Positions 1-5,588 of a stretch of DNA of 6,854 nt are shown in pieces. Each line of letters starts with the position of its first letter. Within the stretch, counting starts at the first letter, position 1. The DNA comes from Brevibacillus sp. (GTDB taxonomy: Bacteria; Bacillota; Bacilli; Brevibacillales; Brevibacillaceae): NCBI GenBank assembly GCA_029240815.1, contig JARDZO010000291.1, positions 1 through 6,854 of the forward strand, given 5' to 3'. Both the position numbers and the translations under genes were made by a program. The notes under the pieces were generated by a model that did not search any database, was not told the DNA's origin, and was given only the letters and a program-made list of their open reading frames with translations.

Positions 1-62
1 GTTCCAAGTCCGATTGGATTGACAACTAAATCTGTTTTACCAATTCGTGTTTGTTTCGTCAT
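1..62 (-). CDS. Aldo/keto reductase, N-terminal fragment (runs off window)
   Basis: Only the first 20 codons are inside the window. The reading begins ATG at 62-60 and gives MTKQTRIGKTDLVVNPIGLG, the usual opening of NADPH-dependent aldo/keto reductases of the IolS/YccK type: an 'LGKT/IGKTDL' strand, then 'V.PIGLGT' leading into the TIM barrel. An AGGGAG ribosome binding site lies 9 nt upstream of the ATG. The family reduces aldehydes or ketones, or runs in reverse on sugars; the substrate cannot be told from this piece. Upstream on the same strand is a MerR-type regulator remnant, a pairing often seen with such reductases. Catalytic residues (Asp, Tyr, Lys, His) lie beyond the window edge. 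Confidence 0.8.
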   Translation of the reverse strand, partial: MTKQTRIGKTDLVVNPIGLG

Positions 63-143
63 TCTCTTCAACTCCCTCTCATTTTTAAGCTTAGCGTTCG
101 TTTTCCGCGTTTATCTTAACTGGCTTAATCCATGCTATTCATA

Positions 144-187
144 GTAAACAAAGTAACGAATTTCGCCGATAATGTTACTTTATTTAC
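144..187. repeat. 44-bp imperfect inverted repeat upstream of the reductase gene
   Basis: The arms GTAAACAAAGTAAC (144-157) and GTTACTTTATTTAC (174-187) are reverse complements at 13 of 14 positions, with a 16-nt spacer. Neither side has a T-run, so it does not look like an intrinsic terminator. It lies between the MerR remnant and the aldo/keto reductase start, in the probable promoter region of the reductase. An operator for a dimeric regulator is the natural reading, but the protein is unknown. Confidence 0.5.
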
Positions 188-194
188 GTGCTAT

Positions 195-260
195 CTAAAC
201 TCTGTAAACAACGTATTCAACGAAGTTCGCAAGTTCTCCAACTTTCCACTCCCGTTTCAT
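195..260 (-). pseudogene. MerR-family regulator remnant (21 codons)
   Basis: A 21-codon reading, ATG at 260-258 to TAG at 197-195, starts MKREWKVGELAN. This matches the typical first helix of MerR-family winged-helix regulators ('WKVGELAK.TG..VRTL.YYD'). After residue 12 the likeness fades (FVEYVVYRV) and a stop follows where the second DNA-recognition helix should be. Intact family members are about 120-280 aa, so the helix-turn-helix, wing and effector domain are gone. An AAGGGG ribosome binding site 6 nt upstream and a MerR-style promoter with a 19-bp spacer remain in place. In-frame ATG at 266 is possible but abuts the RBS. The call rests on a short match plus the promoter context; a free-standing micropeptide is the alternative. 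Confidence 0.5.
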
Positions 261-302
261 GATCATCCCCTTTTTTCGCGCGAGGTTTTTACCGGTATCT
301 AC

Positions 303-333
303 ATCATAATTCATTACGTTACGTAAGTTTCAA
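303..333 (-). promoter_or_regulatory. MerR-type promoter/operator, 19-bp spacer
   Basis: On the minus strand TTGAAA (333-328) and TATGAT (308-303) are separated by 19 bp rather than 17. The spacer contains TTACGT-T-ACGTAA (314-326 on the plus strand), a perfect 6-bp inverted repeat about one base pair centre. Elongated spacers with a dyad inside are the hallmark of promoters controlled by MerR-family activators, which untwist the DNA. The predicted transcript would start near 296, some 36 nt upstream of the MerR remnant's ATG, consistent with autoregulation of the former gene. Confidence 0.6.
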
Positions 334-382
334 GTGCAAAATGGATTTTTTTGAATATTTGTATGAAAATGGTGTTTTTCTT

Positions 383-461
383 TAGGGACCTGGAGCCTAA
401 TGGCCCTTTGCCCTGGTACATGGGAAAATTATGTTGCCTTTGGCAACACTAGTGTCCTTAA
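383..461. other. Hairpin-rich segment, possible left end/guide-RNA region of an IS110-type element
   Basis: TTTAGGGAC (383-391) can pair with GTCCTTAAA (453-461), closing a domain of about 79 nt. Inside are a CCC/GGG stem around 411-424, the tight hairpin GTTGCC-TTT-GGCAAC (434-448), and the palindrome ACACTAGTGT which overlaps its 3' side. The segment sits just ahead of a short ORF that begins like an IS110 transposase. IS110 elements carry a structured bridge RNA upstream of their transposase gene, so the layout fits. I have not compared the fold with any known bridge RNA; a chance set of hairpins or another small mobile element remains possible. Confidence 0.3.
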
Positions 462-478
462 ATGCCTTCATCGGAGAA

Positions 479-574
479 ATGAATCCAACTATTGATTTTC
501 ATGTATTTGCATATGTGGATGTTTCACTAAAAAAGCTCTTTGGTATTTTATTGTTACGATCAAAATCAACTTAG
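479..574 (+). pseudogene. Possible IS110-type transposase N-terminal remnant
   Basis: ATG at 479 opens a 31-codon reading ending at TAG 572-574. It starts MNPTIDFHVFAYVDVSLKKL. IS110-family transposases start with a short lead and then a strand carrying the first catalytic aspartate in a '(G)(I/V/L)DVS(L)K' context of the RuvC-like DEDD domain; YVDVSLKK fits this well. The likeness stops near residue 21, and the same frame runs into the response-regulator fragment directly after the stop, so the junction with foreign sequence is at about 540-577. Intact transposases are about 300-450 aa. GGAG lies only 2-3 nt before the ATG. Called on a short motif plus the hairpin-rich sequence upstream; no terminal target duplication could be assigned. 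Confidence 0.35.
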
Positions 575-755
575 AGTAAATATATCACCAAGCCCTTTCA
601 TCCGTTGGAGGTCGTAGCGAGAATAAAAGCTCATTTGCGGCGTTCGACGGGAGCAACACAGACAACATTGCCAGAAGAGAGAGTCCCCCAAGCATCTAAT
701 AACGGTAAGAGGATTGGGGTACAAGCTGGTGACTCCTGGGAGATCTTCTTCATGA
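575..755 (+). pseudogene. OmpR/PhoB-type response regulator, internally deleted remnant
   Basis: Two recognisable ends of a response regulator lie close together. From 578 the frame reads KYITKPFHPLEVVARIKAHL, the last part of a receiver domain: the conserved Lys-Pro of 'KPF' and helix 5 'ELVARIKAHLRR'. Near 680 a different frame takes over and reads ESPKHLITVRGLGYKLV, the C-terminal wing of an OmpR-type DNA-binding domain, ending at TGA 753-755. About 80 residues between these parts (linker and most of the winged helix) and the first roughly 95 residues of the receiver, including the phospho-acceptor Asp, are missing. The TGA overlaps the ATG of the kinase fragment (ATGA), the standard operon join. 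A protein with regulatory function is not expected. Confidence 0.8.
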
Positions 756-1230
756 GTCTGCACAATAAGCTGATCGTCCAATACGTCAGGCAGTTTTTTG
801 GATTCGTTCTGGTGCTGCTTTTGTGTCTGACGATATCCATGCTGATCCTAGGAACGCGGGTGACGAATGAACAAATCGCATCCGATCTATCTAGATTAAG
901 CACCACTGACATCGAGGCACGACTGATTTACGAGGGAGAGAACGTTCGAGTAAATGAGGAAATACAACGAAGCGTGGAAAGCCATAACGGTTGGCTGCAA
1001 ATCCTCGGAAAAACGGCGATGTCGTCTACTACGGGACTCCATCATCGGGAACGAGATTGCTGAAGCTCCTGGTGACTACCTCAATGCCTGAAGGTGGCTG
1101 GAAAGGAAAAGAAGTCATCCAAACCGCCTTTTCCCGGGAAAAGGTTTGGTTTTCTGTTTATGATAGCGACGGACAGCTTGTCGAGGAGCTGAATCAACCA
1201 GAGGTTGTTCTCAGGCCCAAAAAAGTCTAG
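752..1230 (+). pseudogene. Sensor histidine kinase, truncated and frameshifted N-terminal remnant
   Basis: ATG at 752 follows GGGAG by 9 nt and overlaps the response-regulator stop. The product begins MSLHNKLIVQYVRQFFGFVL; residues about 15-35 form one membrane helix, followed by an extracytoplasmic sensor region. At an A5 run (1009-1013) the frame breaks: before it the protein reads NGWLQILGK and the next frame continues NGDVVYYG, a smooth join if one A were restored. That second frame runs to TAG at 1230, past QLVEELNQPE, and then stops. Second membrane helix, HAMP, dimerisation/phospho-acceptor His and ATPase domains are all absent. The gene has therefore lost its 3' part by deletion, and the homopolymer slip is a second lesion or a sequencing error. 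Confidence 0.75.
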
Positions 1231-1235
1231 CACAA

Positions 1236-1272
1236 AAAGCGACGCCCGGGATTGAACGAGCGGCGCTTTCGT
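1236..1272 (+). terminator. Hairpin after the broken two-component genes
   Basis: AAAGCG-A-CGC (1236-1245) pairs with GCG-G-CGCTTT (1260-1269), 9 bp with one mismatch and a 14-nt loop, followed by CGTTTGTACTTT. It starts 5 nt after the kinase-remnant stop. The poor T-run makes it a modest terminator; it may be the original end of the two-component operon, brought close by the deletion. Confidence 0.5.
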
Positions 1273-1324
1273 TTGTACTTTCGGTAAGCTCAACTTCGCT
1301 GACGCGATAAAGGATGAAAGTATA

Positions 1325-1374
1325 AGAAAAACTTTGCTTTCGCTATTGGAATTGGCGATAAGCCAAGTTTTTCT
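1325..1374. terminator. Bidirectional intrinsic terminator between kinase remnant and yitT-family gene
   Basis: AGAAAAACTT (1325-1334) pairs with AAGTTTTTCT (1365-1374); the stem continues with GCTT/AAGC and CGC/GCG around small mismatches. The A-run on one arm and T-run on the other let it end transcripts from either side. It lies 12 nt beyond the stop of the minus-strand YitT-family gene and is probably its terminator. Confidence 0.75.
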
Positions 1375-1386
1375 AAACACATATCG

Positions 1387-2268
1387 TTAGTGAATGGCTT
1401 TCTTTTTAAACTGTCCGCCGCGTACATCGTGAATGTTACCGACAGCCAAAAAGGCACTCGGGTCTACTTCCTCGACGATCAGCTTCAGCTTTGCTTCTTC
1501 CAGACGGGTAATGATGCAGAAGACGACTTTCTTCTCATCGCCTGTGTAGCCCCCTTCACCTTTCAAATAGGTGACACCGCGGCCCAGACGAGCAACAATC
1601 GCGTCCCCTACATCTTTGTGATTGTCGCTAATAATCCAAACGGACTTGGATTCCTGGAAGCCTTCGATGGTCAGATCGATCATTTTGAATGCAATGTAAT
1701 AGGCGATCAGCGAGTACATCGCACGATCCCAGCCGAATACGAATCCGGCGCTGCCCAAAATGAATAGGTTGAAAAACATGACGATCTCACCAACGGAGAA
1801 AGGGGTTTTCTTATTAAAAAGGACGGCGATAATCTCAGTACCATCCAGAGATCCTCCATAGCGAAGGACGAGCCCAACACCAATACCCAAAATGATGCCG
1901 CCAAATACTGCAGCGAGCAGCGGGTCATCCGTCAATCCTGGAACCGGATGCAACAGCGCGGTTCCGACAGACATGATTGTTACTCCAAATAGCGTAGACA
2001 AGGCAAATGTCTTTCCGATCTGTCTGTAGCCAACAACCAGGAATGGTAAGTTGAGTAGAAATAGAAAAATGCCTAGAGTCCATCCAGTCAAATGAGACGC
2101 AATAATCGAGATGCCTACAATACCACCGTCAATAATTTGATTCGGAACCAAGAAAATTTCCAGACCTACAGAGACGAGAGAAGCACCGATCAGGATGAAG
2201 AAGATTCTTTTCAGCAGTTTTCCCAACGGCAATTTTTGGTGAGTCGATTTGGCGATTGTTTGTTCCAT
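1387..2268 (-). CDS. YitT-family membrane protein (DUF161/DUF2179)
   Basis: A 293-residue protein with an N-terminal integral membrane part and a C-terminal soluble domain, the normal size and layout for the Bacillales YitT family. Membrane helices can be seen at about 22-41, 46-60, 64-80, 87-105, 118-136 and 159-192. Signature stretches are VPNQIIDGGIVGIS (41-54) and GGSLDGTEIIA (138-148). The C-terminal DUF2179 domain covers about 225-285 (YLKGEGGYTGDEKKVVFCII, ending near VGNIHDVRG). The ATG at 2268 is preceded by GGGAGGGG at 5 nt. Transport substrate and function are not established for the family. It is a single-gene unit with its own extended -10 promoter upstream and a bidirectional terminator downstream. 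Several YitT paralogues usually occur per Bacillales genome, so I give no gene symbol. Confidence 0.92.
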   Translation of the reverse strand: MEQTIAKSTHQKLPLGKLLKRIFFILIGASLVSVGLEIFLVPNQIIDGGIVGISIIASHLTGWTLGIFLFLLNLPFLVVGYRQIGKTFALSTLFGVTIMSVGTALLHPVPGLTDDPLLAAVFGGIILGIGVGLVLRYGGSLDGTEIIAVLFNKKTPFSVGEIVMFFNLFILGSAGFVFGWDRAMYSLIAYYIAFKMIDLTIEGFQESKSVWIISDNHKDVGDAIVARLGRGVTYLKGEGGYTGDEKKVVFCIITRLEEAKLKLIVEEVDPSAFLAVGNIHDVRGGQFKKKAIH

Positions 2269-2303
2269 CGTTCCCCTCCCAAATATTGATTGTTTACACT
2301 ATC

Positions 2304-2312
2304 ATTATAACA
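2304..2312 (-). promoter_or_regulatory. Extended -10 promoter for the YitT-family gene
   Basis: The minus strand reads TGTTATAAT, a perfect TATAAT with the TGn extension, 36 nt upstream of the ATG. No good -35 box is seen at 16-18 bp, which the TGn extension can make up for. The transcript would start near 2297 with a leader of about 30 nt. Confidence 0.65.
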
Positions 2313-2367
2313 TTCATTTTTGTGTGCTTATGGTTTAAATGTGCGATCTTGCAAAAAAAGTACATTC

Positions 2368-2396
2368 TTATCTGTTTTTAAGTGATTATCTGTTTT
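2368..2396 (+). repeat. Two 11-bp direct repeats upstream of the AHSA1 gene promoter
   Basis: TTATCTGTTTT occurs at 2368-2378 and again at 2386-2396, an 18-bp period. The second copy ends 8 bp before the -35 box of the promoter at 2405. The same-face spacing (under two helical turns) is compatible with tandem sites for a regulator, but the segment is AT-rich and the protein is unknown. Confidence 0.5.
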
Positions 2397-2404
2397 GATT
2401 GGTA

Positions 2405-2433
2405 TTGACTGGAAAATGAATCGTTGCTATTTT
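2405..2433 (+). promoter_or_regulatory. Sigma-A-type promoter for the AHSA1 gene
   Basis: TTGACT (2405-2410), 17-bp spacer, TATTTT (2428-2433). Five of six and four of six consensus bases. The transcript would start near 2440, about 30 nt ahead of the ATG at 2471. Confidence 0.55.
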
Positions 2434-2470
2434 CAAATGGTTGGGACAATAAGAAGGGGGAAGGTTGCCG

Positions 2471-2953
2471 ATGAGTGCCTTTCAAGTAGAAACAGAAATC
2501 GTATCATCCATGGATCAAGTATGGTGGGCATGGACTCGTGACGAACGGATCGTCCAATGGTTCGCGCCTGAAGCAAATATTGAACCACGGCTTGGCGGGG
2601 CGTTCGAGCTGTTCTTTACCCCTGACAATCGCGAACAAATGGGGACAAAGGGATGCATCATCACGCTTTTTGAGCCAAAAGAACGACTTGGTTTTACGTG
2701 GAAAGGGCCCGATGATTTTGCGGACTTGATGAATCACGATGATTCTCTGACATACGTGCTCGTTTCCTTGTCTGAGAATGAAGGGAAGACCCGCGTCGTC
2801 GTCGAGCATTTTGGCTGGAACGAAGGAGAAGAGTGGGAGAAGGCCCGTTCCTGGCATGAAATGGCCTGGTCCCATGCTCTATCGAGTCTACGGGCAGCGA
2901 TCGAATCAGGAAAAGGGGACTTGTGCTGCGCTCCTCAAGGGAATAGGAAGTAA
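2471..2953 (+). CDS. SRPBCC/AHSA1-domain protein
   Basis: A 160-residue protein of the Activator-of-Hsp90-ATPase-homology-1 (AHSA1) type within the START/SRPBCC helix-grip fold. The typical pattern is present: an opening strand 'FQVETEIVSSMDQVWWAWTR' (4-23), the 'IVQWFAP' helix segment (27-33), 'GGAFEL.F' (42-49), the 'P.ERLGFTW' strand (69-77), 'T.VVVEHFGW' (107-116) and the C-terminal helix 'W.HALSSLRAAIE' (133-145). Such bacterial proteins have a deep ligand pocket; their roles vary and are mostly unknown. ATG 2471 is preferred over the in-frame TTG at 2465 because GGGGGAAGG lies at proper spacing. The last residues (GDLCCAPQGNRK) are a tail with two adjacent cysteines. Its stop lies 3 nt from the stop of the converging methyltransferase gene. 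Confidence 0.88.
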   Translation: MSAFQVETEIVSSMDQVWWAWTRDERIVQWFAPEANIEPRLGGAFELFFTPDNREQMGTKGCIITLFEPKERLGFTWKGPDDFADLMNHDDSLTYVLVSLSENEGKTRVVVEHFGWNEGEEWEKARSWHEMAWSHALSSLRAAIESGKGDLCCAPQGNRK

Positions 2954-2956
2954 TCG

Positions 2957-3742
2957 TCAGCACATGACCAAATACGGGCATTCACCCGAGCTCAAAATAA
3001 TTTCGAGGTCCATTTCAACGGTAGAGCCTTCGTGGGTGATAATGTAGAATTGTTTGTTGAACTGATGCCTGTAGGTGCGGAGGAGCGATACAAAGGCGTC
3101 CCAGTCGTCGTGAAGCATGGAGCGATTCACTTCAAAAACGACGGTTTTTGCCTGCTCCCTGATGATTCGTTCCATCCCTAAAAAAGCCTGATACTCGCTT
3201 CCTTCCAAGTCCATTTTAATAAAGTCGATGGATTCAAGATCACGCAGGTGGTCATCCAGGGCGACTGTATTGATGGCGATCGTTTCAAATTCGTCCACGT
3301 AATGCTGAAAGTATGCTTCATGATGCTGATGGATCGAGCTGTTCCCCAAGAAGCGCTTGCTCGCGTAAAAGGATAAGGTTGTCTCACAGGAGTAGACGGC
3401 ACGATGGTAGGCGCGAGTCCTATCGTGGAGATAGTTGATCGAGAGATTGTCCATCAAGTACGCATACGCTCGGGGATGGGCTTCATAAGCGAACAGCTTT
3501 CCCGTAGGACCGATGAGCCGCCCGAACAGAACGGAAAAATATCCGATGTGTGCCCCGAGATCGAGGATGGTATGTCCGGGGTGGACATTTTGCAGAAAGT
3601 ATTTGGTGAGGGGCATCTCATATGTTCCGCTCGCCGCCAATTCGAGGGATACACTAAGATCATCGGATGGACAGAGGAGCTTGCTTCCATGTGAAGTTGT
3701 CAGTAAAAGCCGTTGGCTCCCCAGATAGACGGGCTGCTTCAA
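2957..3742 (-). CDS. FkbM-family SAM-dependent methyltransferase
   Basis: A 261-residue protein with the FkbM Rossmann fold. The SAM-binding motif I is ILDLGAHIGYFSVLFG (59-74), followed by the acidic strand end 'FAYEAHP' (84-90), and the FkbM-typical 'IDFIKMDLEGSEYQAFLGM' (162-180) and 'VVFEVN' (191-196). FkbM enzymes O-methylate hydroxyl groups of sugars, macrolides or related small molecules; no acceptor can be named. The start is TTG at 3742 because AAGGAG stands 8 nt upstream, and the frame open further upstream (to 4102) runs through the ynfA-family gene on the other strand without any likeness to the family. The gene is alone: no glycosyltransferase or biosynthetic neighbours. It is divergent from the ynfA-family gene (112 nt apart) and tail-to-tail with the AHSA1 gene. 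Confidence 0.88.
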   Translation of the reverse strand: MKQPVYLGSQRLLLTTSHGSKLLCPSDDLSVSLELAASGTYEMPLTKYFLQNVHPGHTILDLGAHIGYFSVLFGRLIGPTGKLFAYEAHPRAYAYLMDNLSINYLHDRTRAYHRAVYSCETTLSFYASKRFLGNSSIHQHHEAYFQHYVDEFETIAINTVALDDHLRDLESIDFIKMDLEGSEYQAFLGMERIIREQAKTVVFEVNRSMLHDDWDAFVSLLRTYRHQFNKQFYIITHEGSTVEMDLEIILSSGECPYLVMC

Positions 3743-3853
3743 GTGATCCACTCCTTGCTCAGATCTAAAAAACACACTACAAGGTATGTAAGACGAGTCG
3801 TTTTCAGACGCGTTTTCTTTCAGACATAAAGATAGGCAGGAGTGAAATAGAAA

Positions 3854-4179
3854 ATGATGGGATCGATCGTGCTGTTCCTGTTGGCGGGGGTAGCTGAAAT
3901 AGGTGGAGGATACTTGATCTGGCTCTGGTTGAAAGAATCCAAGCCAGTTGGATACGGCGTCATAGGGGGAATCATTTTGATCCTGTACGGGGTGATCCCG
4001 ACATTTCAGAGTTATCCTTCCTTTGGGCGAGTGTACGCAGCATACGGTGGAGTTTTTATATTCTCGCTGTGCTGTGGGGCTGGCTGGTCGACAAAAAGAC
4101 ACCCGATCTGTACGACTGGATGGGTGCTGCCATTTGTTTGATAGGCGTGAGTGTCATGCTGTGGGCACCACGACAATAA
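3854..4179 (+). pseudogene. ynfA: YnfA/UPF0060-family small membrane protein with a one-base frameshift
   Basis: The first part reads from ATG 3854 (AGGAG 11 nt upstream) through [16 protein letters not shown] and [14 protein letters not shown], both UPF0060 hallmarks. At the T5 run near 4053-4060 the frame breaks; the continuing frame gives [20 protein letters not shown], then [19 protein letters not shown] and TAA at 4177-4179. Restoring one base yields 108 residues, exactly the family size, with four membrane helices expected. In the unshifted frame the product ends at 4141 with a nonsense tail. UPF0060 resembles the small multidrug resistance fold and has been linked to efflux. The good preservation on both sides means a recent lesion, a phase-variable tract, or a sequencing error. 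Confidence 0.85.
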
Positions 4180-4217
4180 TAGGAGCCTGTCCAGCATTTC
4201 GCGGACGGCTCCTATTT
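4178..4217. terminator. Bidirectional terminator between ynfA-family gene and eutH
   Basis: AATAGGAGCC-T-GTCC (4178-4192) pairs with GGAC-GGCTCCTATT (4203-4216): 14 bp with a single bulged T and a 10-nt loop. T-rich sequence follows on the plus strand (TTTGTG) and the A/T ends serve the minus strand as well. It overlaps the ynfA-family stop codon and lies 16 nt beyond the eutH stop, so it can end both converging transcripts. Confidence 0.8.
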
Positions 4218-4232
4218 GTGATGGAAGGACGA

Positions 4233-5510
4233 TTATTCTTTAGTAGCTGCTACTTCACTCGCGATGGGTGATTGCTTTTCATCGAGATACTCATCCGGCC
4301 CGATAATGCCAGCGGCGCGGTCTTGTCTTTCCAGCTCGAGAGCTTTTGGTACGGACAGCCAATACGAGAGAGCGATGGCAATCACGCCGGCACCCAATTT
4401 CCCTAACATCACAGGGAGAATGATGTTTGGCTGGAAGTTGGCGGAGAAAGAAAGGTGATCGCCCAACAGGAAAGCAGCACAGACGGCAAAGGAAATGTTG
4501 ACGACTTTGTCTTTTGGCGGCATCGAACGAACGAGACGGAACATAGCGAGAATGTTGGCGATCGTGGCGAGCAGCCCGGCACTACCCGTAGAGCTCAGGC
4601 CCAGTTTGCTTCCCAATGCTTCCAGAGGCTTCGCTGCATATTTACGCAGCAAGTAGACCATCGGGAAAGCACCTGCCAACATAATCCCGATATAACCGGC
4701 GGTCTCGAGTGCACGGTACTGGTCTTTCGGATCGGCGATGATCGGGTCGAAGCCCCACGCGCCAAACAAGGTAGAGAACAGCCCGGTAAAGTGCTGTACG
4801 ATGGAAAAGACGAGTACGAGCTTGATGCCTGCGTCCATTGTTTTCCCGAAGATCATGAATCCGCGAATCATCAGGTCTGGCAAAAAGCGCAGCCCGGCAG
4901 CGATGACGACAACGAAAATCAGGATGGGTGACAGATTCAAGAGGACTTGTCCAATTCCGATTGCAAAAGCATAGGTGGAATCCGCATTGGTGGAAATCTC
5001 TGCGCGTACCTGCGCATTGGTCAAGGAAAGGATTGCGCTGGTGATGAATGCCCCGATCGGAACGGTCAAGATACCGGACATGACTCCCAAAGCCATGTAT
5101 TTGTGGTCGCGCTTGTCGAGCATGGCGAGTCCCATCGGAATGGAGAACACGATGGTAGCGCCGGCCATGAGCCCCACGACCATTGCCATGACCCAGCCTT
5201 CTGTCGAGCTTTTCAAGATATTCGCGAGTTGGTAACCACCCATGTCAGAGGCGAGGATGGCGGTTGCAGCCAGTGCTGGGTCAGCCCCGATGGCATGGAA
5301 GATGGGGGAAACCGCTTTTTCGACGAACCAGGAAATATAAGGAAGGGAAGCCATAATACCGGCGGCTGGAACAAAGATATAACCGGTCGAATGCAAGCCT
5401 TCCATGAACTCCTTGCCAAGTCCTTCATCGCTGTTGCGAATGGCTGCGACAGCACCGATGACGGCACATAACATGATAATGTAAATAATGACACTTCCAA
5501 TGTGTTCCAT
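4233..5510 (-). CDS. eutH: Ethanolamine permease EutH
   Basis: A 425-residue polytopic membrane protein of the EutH family, which moves ethanolamine across the cytoplasmic membrane, mainly needed when the amine is scarce or the medium is acidic. It has about 10-11 hydrophobic helices and the family's conserved stretches ASDMGGYQLA (87-96), GLSSTGSAGLLATIANILAM (304-323) and GDHLSFSANFQPN (350-362). The C-terminus (about 391-425) is a charged cytoplasmic tail. ATG 5510 is chosen over GTG 5522 because AAGGTGGGG lies at proper distance before the ATG and overlaps the GTG. No ammonia-lyase, shell or regulator genes are beside it; it is a one-gene unit with its own promoter and a long leader bearing an apparent antitermination switch (described separately). 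Confidence 0.95.
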   Translation of the reverse strand: MEHIGSVIIYIIMLCAVIGAVAAIRNSDEGLGKEFMEGLHSTGYIFVPAAGIMASLPYISWFVEKAVSPIFHAIGADPALAATAILASDMGGYQLANILKSSTEGWVMAMVVGLMAGATIVFSIPMGLAMLDKRDHKYMALGVMSGILTVPIGAFITSAILSLTNAQVRAEISTNADSTYAFAIGIGQVLLNLSPILIFVVVIAAGLRFLPDLMIRGFMIFGKTMDAGIKLVLVFSIVQHFTGLFSTLFGAWGFDPIIADPKDQYRALETAGYIGIMLAGAFPMVYLLRKYAAKPLEALGSKLGLSSTGSAGLLATIANILAMFRLVRSMPPKDKVVNISFAVCAAFLLGDHLSFSANFQPNIILPVMLGKLGAGVIAIALSYWLSVPKALELERQDRAAGIIGPDEYLDEKQSPIASEVAATKE

Positions 5511-5530
5511 GGACAACCCCACCTTTTTTA

Positions 5531-5588
5531 GGATGAAAACAATAAAGGCACTTAGGTTCTCGAAATCGAGAAGTTCCTAAGCGCCTTT
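5531..5588 (-). terminator. Intrinsic terminator inside the eutH leader (attenuator)
   Basis: Read on the minus strand, AAAGGCGCTTAGG (5588-5576) pairs with CCTAAGTGCCTTT (5556-5544), 13 bp including one G-U pair; after a 3-nt bulge the inner stem TTCTCG/CGAGAA with loop ATTT continues it. The stem is followed by ATTGTTTTC. The G-U pair becomes an A-C mismatch on the plus strand, so the fold favours the eutH direction. It lies downstream of the eutH promoter and only about 20 nt before its RBS, so it would stop eutH transcription unless prevented. Confidence 0.8.

Noticed and set aside
132..326. Plus-strand 64-codon ORF in the upstream region of the reductase
   Set aside because: No RBS or family likeness; it lies across the inverted repeat, the MerR remnant and its promoter on the other strand.
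605..1063. Apparent single protein joining a response-regulator piece to a kinase N-terminus
   Set aside because: The real regulator C-terminus (TVRGLGYKLV) is in another frame and ends at TGA 753-755; the in-frame fusion is a by-product of the deletion.
1390..1767. Plus-strand ORF opposite the YitT-family gene
   Set aside because: No RBS, no likeness; shadow of a well-supported minus-strand gene.
3743..4102. N-terminal extension of the FkbM methyltransferase by 120 codons
   Set aside because: It is antisense to the ynfA-family gene, has no domain likeness, and a good RBS supports TTG 3742.
4455..5471. Long plus-strand ORFs opposite eutH
   Set aside because: Hydrophilic, repetitive readings without RBS or family likeness; shadows of the eutH codons.
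5511..5522. GTG start for eutH four codons upstream
   Set aside because: The GTG is inside the ribosome binding site that serves ATG 5510.
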